A stretch of DNA of 10,361 nt from Phycisphaerae bacterium (GTDB lineage: Bacteria; Planctomycetota; Phycisphaerae; UBA1845; Fen-1342), in assembly GCA_026984555.1 (NCBI GenBank), contig JALSRY010000508.1, positions 1 to 10,361 of the forward strand. The letters are read 5' to 3'. The notes beneath the pieces are model-generated. The model saw only the letters and a list, made by a program, of their open reading frames with translations, was not told where the DNA came from and ran no database searches. Of the stretch, positions 5,934 through 10,361 are shown piece after piece. Numbering within the stretch: the stretch's first letter is position 1; every line of letters starts with the position of its first letter. The translations under genes were made by a program, and so were the position numbers.

Positions 5934-7016
5934 TCATCCCGCGACCTGTCGATAAATGCGAACCAGGGCTTCGACCGCGTCGGCGGGTGAAGGCAAGGCG
6001 TGCGCCCATGCGGTCCCGCGCCGGGCCAGTTCGCACCGCCACGCCCGATCGCGACGCAGCCGCTCGAGCGCGTCGGCGAACGCCTCGGCACCCCCGGCCA
6101 CAAGCACCAGCCGCGGCGCATCCCCGGCCAGTTCCTGCAACGCGGGAATGTCGCTGCCCACTACCGGCACGCCCGCCGCCATCGCTTGGAGCACCACGTT
6201 GGGCATGCCTTCGGTCCGCGACGGAAAGACCATCGCATCTGCCGCCGACCACAACAGCGTCAAATCGTCGAGCCAGCCCAACAGTCGCACCCGCTCCGCG
6301 GCCGGTCCCGCGCGGATTCGCCGCTCCAACGCCCCGCGCTGCGCACCGTCCCCCGCGATGAGCAGCCACGTTCGCGGATCGCCGGCAAGCCGCTCCACCG
6401 CCGCGATGGCGACCTCCAATCGCTTGACCGGATCGAACCGCCCCGCCCAAACCACCGCGAACGCTTCCGCCGGCACGCCCAGCCGCCGCCGCGCTGCGCC
6501 CCGTTCGATCCGCCGCCCCGGCGGCGCCAGCAGCGGCGGTACGATGTGGATTTTTTCGCGTGCCAGCAGGAACGACTCGGCGACGTGCTGGGCGAGCGCC
6601 CGGCTGTTGACGATGTGCCCCGCGTCGAGGTGGGCGGTGAGCCGTTCGAGCAGCAGGTGGCTCCGACGCTCGACCTCGATCGTCGCGGTGGATGTGACCA
6701 CCGCCACCCGCAACCAGTCGCCCACCACGCGGGCGGCGACGTTGGCGTGCGTGAGCGTCGCGTGCACCACGTCCGGACGCAGCCGGCGCAGATGCCGCGC
6801 CAGCCGCACCAGGGCCACCGCGTCGTATCGCCCCCGCGCATCACATGCGAACGTGGCGATTCCGTCGCGCTCGAGGTCGGCGGAAACCGGCCCGCGCGGT
6901 GCCAGCGATCCTGCCGAAACCTCCACCCCCCGCGCCGCCAGCCCCCGCGCCAGACGCGCCAGTCGCAGAGGCGTACCGCCCCGCTCGAAATCCGTAACCA
7001 GCAGGACTACACGCAC
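5934..7016 (-). CDS. GT4-family glycosyltransferase
   Basis: The 360-residue protein is a GT-B fold retaining glycosyltransferase that would add a sugar from a nucleotide donor to a glycan or lipid acceptor at the cytoplasmic face. The N-terminal acceptor domain opens with VVLLVTDFERGGTPLRLARL (3-22), where the GG loop is typical, followed by VVHATLTHAN (83-92). The donor domain starts near VVWAGRFDPVKRLE (188-201), with Arg193 and Lys198 in the usual positions. RTEGMPNVVLQAMAAGVPVV (267-286) is the E-x7-E region, but the second acidic residue is Gln277 instead of Glu. The start is taken as GTG 7016, seven bases after a GGGGG; the adjacent GTG 7019 is almost as good. It lies 85 bases after nnrD on the same strand and may be read through from the larB promoter. 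Acceptor and donor sugars are unknown. Confidence 0.88.
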   Translation of the reverse strand: MRVVLLVTDFERGGTPLRLARLARGLAARGVEVSAGSLAPRGPVSADLERDGIATFACDARGRYDAVALVRLARHLRRLRPDVVHATLTHANVAARVVGDWLRVAVVTSTATIEVERRSHLLLERLTAHLDAGHIVNSRALAQHVAESFLLAREKIHIVPPLLAPPGRRIERGAARRRLGVPAEAFAVVWAGRFDPVKRLEVAIAAVERLAGDPRTWLLIAGDGAQRGALERRIRAGPAAERVRLLGWLDDLTLLWSAADAMVFPSRTEGMPNVVLQAMAAGVPVVGSDIPALQELAGDAPRLVLVAGGAEAFADALERLRRDRAWRCELARRGTAWAHALPSPADAVEALVRIYRQVAG

Positions 7017-7101
7017 CACCTGTCCCCCGTGACTCGCATCAGCCGCTCGTGCGCGGTTACGAGGCCCCGTGTCGCCCGTCGTCGGTATCCGTGCGCCGAG
7101 C

Positions 7102-8046
7102 TCATCGGAACCCCAGCCGCCCCCCATACACCTGTGCCAGTGCCGCCGGCAACGCCTCGGCCACGTCGCGCGCCAGGAAGCCGATGGGGCCGATCCGCTT
7201 GGCACACAGATCGCCCGCGGCGCCGTGACAGTGTGCGGCGACGCACGCCGCCTCGAACGGACCGAGCCCCTGGCCTACCAGGGCGGCGAGCAGCCCGGTC
7301 AACACGTCGCCCATCCCGCCGGTGGCCATTCCCGGGTTGCCGGTCTCGTTGATGTAGGTTTGCGTGGCGGTGCAGACGACGGTCCGGTGTCCCTTGAGCA
7401 ATACGACGGTCTGGGTCGCGCTGGCCAGCTCGTGCGCGATGCGCAGCCGCGTCTCGTCGTCCATCGAGCGCAGCTTGCTGAGCCCCAGTGCTTTGCGCAG
7501 TCGCGCCGCTTCGCCCGGATGGGGCGTGAGCACGGTGGCGCGCCCGCGCCGGGCTCCCCACGCGCCGGGTCCGAGCGACGCGATGTTGTTCAGCCCGTCC
7601 GCGTCGATCACCATCGGGCCGTTGAAGGCCGACAGCACCCACTGGACCGCCTCGGCGGTACGCGGGCTTTGGCCCAACCCCGGTCCGAGTGCGAGAACAT
7701 CTGCCCATGTGATCGTGTCTTCCAGCGCCGCCGGCAGTCCGTCCGGGCTGAGCAAGCCGGCGTCGCTCTCGGGTAACGGAACGGTCATCAGACACGGATC
7801 GCTCGACGCCACGATGCGTTGCGCCGATGTGGGCACCAGCACGCGGACCAGCCCCGCGCCGCCACGAAGCGCGCCCAGCCCCGCCAGACACGCGGCGCCG
7901 CTCATGCCGCGACTGCCCGCGACGATCGCGACCCGTCCGACGGAGCCTTTGTGCGCATCGTCGGGGCGGGGGTCGATCGTGGGAACGTGTTGCGTCGGCG
8001 CGGGCACACCGCCCGCACCGCGGGGCGTACCTTCGCTAGTGCTCAT
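7102..8046 (-). CDS. nnrD: ADP-dependent (S)-NAD(P)H-hydrate dehydratase
   Basis: NnrD repairs hydrated, damaged NADH and NADPH by ADP-driven dehydration, restoring usable cofactor in the cytoplasm. The 314 residues cover the YjeF C-terminal (ribokinase-like) domain: VAIVAGSRGMSGAA (39-52), LALGPGLG (118-125), VIDADGLN (146-153), TPHPGEAARL (174-183), LLKGHRTVV (216-224), and the nucleotide and catalytic loop NPGMATGGMGDVLTG (237-251) with Asp247 as the expected base. About 30 N-terminal residues are extra and low in complexity. The NAD(P)HX epimerase domain, often fused in front in other bacteria, is absent, so this is the stand-alone form. ATG 8046 has AAAGGGG ending six bases upstream. The start lies inside the end of larB with an 11-base overlap, indicating translational coupling. 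Confidence 0.95.
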   Translation of the reverse strand: MSTSEGTPRGAGGVPAPTQHVPTIDPRPDDAHKGSVGRVAIVAGSRGMSGAACLAGLGALRGGAGLVRVLVPTSAQRIVASSDPCLMTVPLPESDAGLLSPDGLPAALEDTITWADVLALGPGLGQSPRTAEAVQWVLSAFNGPMVIDADGLNNIASLGPGAWGARRGRATVLTPHPGEAARLRKALGLSKLRSMDDETRLRIAHELASATQTVVLLKGHRTVVCTATQTYINETGNPGMATGGMGDVLTGLLAALVGQGLGPFEAACVAAHCHGAAGDLCAKRIGPIGFLARDVAEALPAALAQVYGGRLGFR

Positions 8047-8836
8047 TCGTGGCCCCTTTCTGCGGACAGCCGGGCCCGGGCGGAGCGCTGGCGAGCCGGT
8101 TGATCAACGCCGCCTGGTACCCGGCTCCGAAACCGTTGTCGATATTCACGACCGAGACACCCGCCGCGCACGAGTTCAGCATCGCCAACAGTGCCGCCAG
8201 CCCCCCGAGGCTGGCGCCGTAGCCCACACTCGTCGGGACGGCGATGACGGGGGCCGCCACCAGGCCCCCGACCACGCTCGGGAGCGCTCCCTCCATCCCG
8301 GCGACGACGACGAGGACGTTCGCCTCACGGAGCGTCTCGCTTTCGGCCAGCAGCCGGTGGAGCCCCGCGACACCGACGTCGTAGAGCGTTTTGACGGGCT
8401 GGTTCATCAGCTCGGCGGTGATCCGGGCCTCCTCGGCGACGGGGAGGTCCGCAGTGCCCGCCGCCACGATCGCGACGAGGCCGGCGGCCGGGGTTTCGGG
8501 GGCGCGGTGGACAAACGCCGCCCGAGCAAGACTATTGTAACAGGCGTCCTGGACAGAGGTTACGATCCTTTCGCCGGCGCAGGGCGATACGCGCGTCGCC
8601 AGCACGTTGCCGCCACCGGCCGCGAGACGTGCGAAGATATCCACCACTTGGTCGTCGGTCTTGCCTTGTCCGAAGACGACTTCCGGGAATCCGCAGCGGA
8701 GCGGGCGATGATGATCGAGACGCGCGAATCCGATGTCCTCGAACGGCAAGGAACGCAGACGAGCGACGGCGTCGTCGACGGAGACCTCGCCGTTGGCCAG
8801 TCGATCGAGCAGTTTGCGAAGCGCATCGGGATGCAA
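8036..8836 (-). CDS. larB: Pyridinium-3,5-biscarboxylic acid mononucleotide synthase, nickel-pincer cofactor biosynthesis
   Basis: LarB carboxylates and hydrolyses nicotinic acid adenine dinucleotide to make the mononucleotide that LarE and LarC turn into the nickel-pincer cofactor of lactate racemase and related LarA-type enzymes. The 266 residues contain the family signatures: a helical N-terminal segment (1-36), LDHHRPLRCGFPEVVFGQGK (40-59), then a PurE-like domain with IVAAGTADLPVAEEA (123-137), VVVAGMEGALPSVVGGLV (176-193), PTSVGYGASLGG (201-212) and MLNSCAAGVSVVNIDNGFGA (219-238). Cys223 lines up with the catalytic Cys221 of the Lactiplantibacillus enzyme. No standard ATG fits; TTG 8836 is chosen because GGAG is seven bases upstream, a promoter lies 60 bases upstream, and it gives the usual family length. 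No larA, larC or larE is present in this window. Confidence 0.93.
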   Translation of the reverse strand: MHPDALRKLLDRLANGEVSVDDAVARLRSLPFEDIGFARLDHHRPLRCGFPEVVFGQGKTDDQVVDIFARLAAGGGNVLATRVSPCAGERIVTSVQDACYNSLARAAFVHRAPETPAAGLVAIVAAGTADLPVAEEARITAELMNQPVKTLYDVGVAGLHRLLAESETLREANVLVVVAGMEGALPSVVGGLVAAPVIAVPTSVGYGASLGGLAALLAMLNSCAAGVSVVNIDNGFGAGYQAALINRLASAPPGPGCPQKGATNEH

Positions 8837-8896
8837 TAGAGTGCTCCGTGTGTGGATCGTGATCCGTGGCGTAACGTGCCGCGGGCCTGCCACCCG

Positions 8897-8924
8897 ATGA
8901 TACAATCGAACAGGTGATTGCCAA
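8897..8924 (-). promoter_or_regulatory. Predicted promoter of larB-nnrD
   Basis: The minus strand reads TTGGCA (8919-8924), a 16-base spacer and TATCAT (8897-8902), each box matching five of six consensus bases. Transcription would start near 8890, about 54 bases before the TTG at 8836. The leader can form a 7-bp stem with one mismatch around 8865-8885. The -10 box shares two bases with the -10 of the opposite groES-like promoter. Confidence 0.55.
8898..8906 (+). promoter_or_regulatory. Predicted extended -10 promoter of the GroES-like gene
   Basis: TGA followed by TACAAT (8901-8906) is an extended -10 element with no good -35 box at the normal distance. Transcription would start near 8913, about 41 bases before the ATG at 8954. 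I find no CIRCE inverted repeat here, so HrcA control is not indicated. The element overlaps the larB -10 box on the other strand. Confidence 0.5.
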
Positions 8925-8953
8925 TCGCCGCCAGGATACACCAGAGGTGTTCG

Positions 8954-9274
8954 ATGGGACACACCAAGCCCAAGGCTCAGCTCGAGACCGTCGAGCCGAT
9001 CGGCACGCGCGTCCTGATCCGCAAGGACGAGGACAAGAAAACGACCAAGGGCGGTATTCAGTTGCCGGGAAACATCGAAATCCCGACCATCACCGGGCGG
9101 ATCGTGGCGGTTTCGGCTCAGGTGGAGCGGGACGAGGATTACCCGATTCGGCAGTACGACAAGGTGCTGTTCAATCCGAAGAACGCGATCCCGGTGGATT
9201 TCGAGGGCGACAATCGCCTGTTCGTGGTTCCGGTCGAGGACGTGGTGGCGGTTTTTCGGCGGCCGGAGGTCTGA
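8954..9274 (+). CDS. GroES-like co-chaperonin (divergent)
   Basis: GroES proteins form a heptameric lid on the GroEL folding chamber in the cytoplasm. The 106-residue product follows the GroES layout with a ten-residue N-terminal extension: VEPIGTRVLIRKDE (13-26) matches the first strand, KTTKGGIQLP (29-38) the mobile loop, with IQL where GroES usually has IVL or similar for binding GroEL, TGRIVAVS (47-54) the next strand, and NRLFVVPVEDVVAVFR (87-102) the C-terminal strand. The roof segment (about 55-86) is clearly different from classical GroES. ATG 8954 is favoured by GAGG six bases upstream; an in-frame ATG at 8918 lacks support. The gene ends in tandem stops (TGATAA). No groEL follows, so this may be a paralogue used with a GroEL encoded elsewhere, or a GroES-fold protein with another partner. 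Confidence 0.85.
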   Translation: MGHTKPKAQLETVEPIGTRVLIRKDEDKKTTKGGIQLPGNIEIPTITGRIVAVSAQVERDEDYPIRQYDKVLFNPKNAIPVDFEGDNRLFVVPVEDVVAVFRRPEV

Positions 9275-9545
9275 TAACTGCTTGCGGACGTTTTCTGCTA
9301 ACTTCCTGATTTCTCAGGGGGTTACGCCGAATCCCACCATCCCGATTATAAACTGTTAGCTTATCAACACTTGCGTCCGTGCCGCGGTGCTCATAGCATC
9401 TGGTGGGCACGGTTGAGCGAGCGGCTCCACACTCCCGGCTCGACGCTGATGCCGGCTTTCGTTCGCGGCTGTTCAACTCTGGCCGCGACCGCCGCCCCCG
9501 CTCTCGAACCGACGAACATATACCGTTTGCACGGAGGACAAGCGC
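9275..9545 (+). other. Non-coding leader region before the KamA-family gene
   Basis: No convincing gene is visible in these 271 bases. They hold the hairpin at 9300-9323, then an AT-rich patch (about 9344-9370, containing TATAAA at 9347-9352) that could include a promoter but lacks a good -35 partner. A second perfect 7-bp stem follows: CCGTGCC at 9377-9383 with GGCACGG at 9406-9412. The last part is C-rich and ends in the strong ribosome site of the next gene. No known riboswitch class was recognised. Confidence 0.4.
9300..9323 (+). terminator. Hairpin after the GroES-like gene, possible terminator
   Basis: AACTTCCTGA (9300-9309) pairs with TCAGGGGGTT (9314-9323) around a four-base TTTC loop. 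This gives ten pairs including two G-U pairs, 26 bases after the stop codon. The following bases are not U-rich, so termination would be weak or factor-assisted. It could also be part of a leader for the next gene. Confidence 0.35.
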
Positions 9546-10361
9546 ATGGCCCGAGAGACATTGCCGAAAGATCGCGGGGTGGCAGCGGATCACCGACGCG
9601 TCCGATACGTACTCGACGTGGGTCGCATACCCGAGATTCCCCCCGCGGATCGGGAAGTGCTTCGACGCGTCTCGCAGGCGTATGTGTTCCGTGCGAACGA
9701 CTATTATCTGGACCTCATCGACTGGAGCGATCCCGACGATCCGATACGCCAGCTCATCATTCCGCGGGCCGAGGAGCTCGCCGACTGGGGCCGCATCGAC
9801 GCCAGCAACGAGGCCGCCGTCACGGTCGCGCCCGGCGTGCAGCACAAGTATCAAGACACCGTGTTGCTGCTGTGCAACGAGGTGTGCGGCGCCTACTGTC
9901 GCTACTGTTTCCGCAAGCGCCTGTTCATGGACGAAAACGACGAGGTGCGCAAGGACATTTCCGAGGGCATCCGCTACATCGCGGACCATCCGGAAGTCAC
10001 CAACGTGTTGCTGACCGGCGGCGATCCGCTCATCATGAGCACGCGGCGACTGCGCGAGATCATCACGCGATTGCGCGCGATTCCCCATGTGCGCATCATC
10101 CGCATCGGCTCGAAGATCCCCGCGTTCAACCCCTTCCGCATCCTCGATGACCAACCGCTCCAGGAACTGCTCCGCGAGCATTCGACCGCCGACCGGCGCA
10201 TCTACCTGATGGCCCACTTCGATCACCCGCGTGAGCTGACGACCGAAGCCCGCCGGGGAATCGCCCGATTCATCGACTGCGGCGTCATCTGCGTGAACCA
10301 GTGTCCACTGATTCGCGGGGTCAACGACGATCCCGAAGTGCTCGCCGAGCTCTATCGCGAG
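9546..10361 (+). CDS. KamA-family (lysine 2,3-aminomutase-like) radical SAM protein, C-terminus cut off by the window edge
   Basis: The 272 visible codons encode a PLP-type radical SAM enzyme related to lysine 2,3-aminomutase and EpmB, which move an amino group between adjacent carbons. CGAYCRYC (114-121) supplies the three iron-sulfur cysteines, Cys114, Cys118 and Cys121, in the CxxxCxxC spacing. LLTGGDPLIM (155-164) is the SAM-binding GGD region, and AHFDHPRELT (223-232) and NQCPLIRGVNDDPEVL (251-266) match later family motifs. It departs from both named enzymes: the strand at 184-199 reads IIRIGSKIPAFNPFRI, where lysine aminomutases have RIGxRxPVVxPQRI, and Cys110, Cys245, Cys249 and Cys253 are additional cysteines. 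The PLP lysine lies beyond the window edge. The ATG has GGAGG eight bases upstream. Substrate is undetermined; beta-lysine formation or EF-P lysylation should not be assumed. Confidence 0.9.
   Translation, partial: MARETLPKDRGVAADHRRVRYVLDVGRIPEIPPADREVLRRVSQAYVFRANDYYLDLIDWSDPDDPIRQLIIPRAEELADWGRIDASNEAAVTVAPGVQHKYQDTVLLLCNEVCGAYCRYCFRKRLFMDENDEVRKDISEGIRYIADHPEVTNVLLTGGDPLIMSTRRLREIITRLRAIPHVRIIRIGSKIPAFNPFRILDDQPLQELLREHSTADRRIYLMAHFDHPRELTTEARRGIARFIDCGVICVNQCPLIRGVNDDPEVLAELYRE

Noticed and set aside
3653..6361. A 902-codon open frame on the plus strand
   Set aside because: It runs out of frame through the methyltransferase and antisense to the phosphodiesterase and GT4 genes, all of which have intact catalytic motifs. 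Its composition is low in complexity and Arg/Pro-rich.
8837..8953. CIRCE heat-shock operator before the GroES-like gene
   Set aside because: No TTAGCACTC / GAGTGCTAA inverted repeat is present in the divergent region.
9171..10226. A 351-codon open frame on the minus strand opposite the KamA-family gene
   Set aside because: The plus strand encodes the CxxxCxxC radical SAM enzyme with a strong ribosome site; the minus frame has no recognisable domain and also overlaps the GroES-like gene.
9546..10361. EpmB (EF-P beta-lysylation) assignment
   Set aside because: The cluster motif and SAM strand differ from EpmB, and no epmA or efp gene is visible nearby.
1..10361. CRISPR arrays, transposons, integrases, tRNA or rRNA genes, defence or biosynthetic clusters
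   Set aside because: No regularly spaced repeats, terminal inverted repeats, transposase or integrase motifs, tRNA cloverleaf with a T-loop signature, or cluster-type enzymes were seen on either strand.

Overview
The window is high-GC bacterial DNA with tightly packed genes on both strands. The organism is probably a member of the Planctomycetota. Three things point that way: a prepilin-like protein ending in the FQDGHVE motif (the H-X9-DG family that is greatly expanded in that phylum), a eukaryote-like GT3 glycogen synthase, and a divergent GroES-like protein with no groEL beside it. This is inferred from gene content, not from a marker gene. Two genes are cut by the window edges: the glycogen synthase at the left and a KamA-family radical SAM enzyme at the right.

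Left part, minus strand (1-2827): a GT3 glycogen synthase lacking its C-terminus, and upstream of it a prepilin-like secreted or anchored protein. Each has a recognisable sigma70-like promoter. Centre left, plus strand (3114-4091): a 43-residue lipoprotein-like peptide followed after 18 bases by a fusion of a cysteine-less rhodanese domain with a TehB-like SAM methyltransferase. The methyltransferase gene runs convergently into the next gene with a 13-base overlap.

Centre right, minus strand (4079-8836): reading leftwards from the right, larB, nnrD, a GT4 glycosyltransferase and a type I phosphodiesterase of the alkaline phosphatase superfamily. larB and nnrD overlap by 11 bases and are probably translationally coupled; both act on nicotinamide-type dinucleotides or their derivatives. 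The GT4 gene follows after 85 bases. The phosphodiesterase has its own promoter-like sequence.

Right part, plus strand (8954-10361): a GroES-like co-chaperonin gene diverges from larB through a 117-base region in which the two predicted -10 elements overlap. A 271-base leader with two hairpins follows, then the KamA-family gene.

Most of this is ordinary chromosomal housekeeping and envelope or carbon-storage biology. I see no phage, transposon, CRISPR array, tRNA, rRNA or defence cassette, and no clear undescribed multi-gene system. The points most worth a second look are the larB-nnrD coupling, the overlapping larB/groES promoters, the inactive rhodanese-methyltransferase fusion with its small lipoprotein partner, the divergent KamA, and the A9 tract near the start of the glycogen synthase gene.
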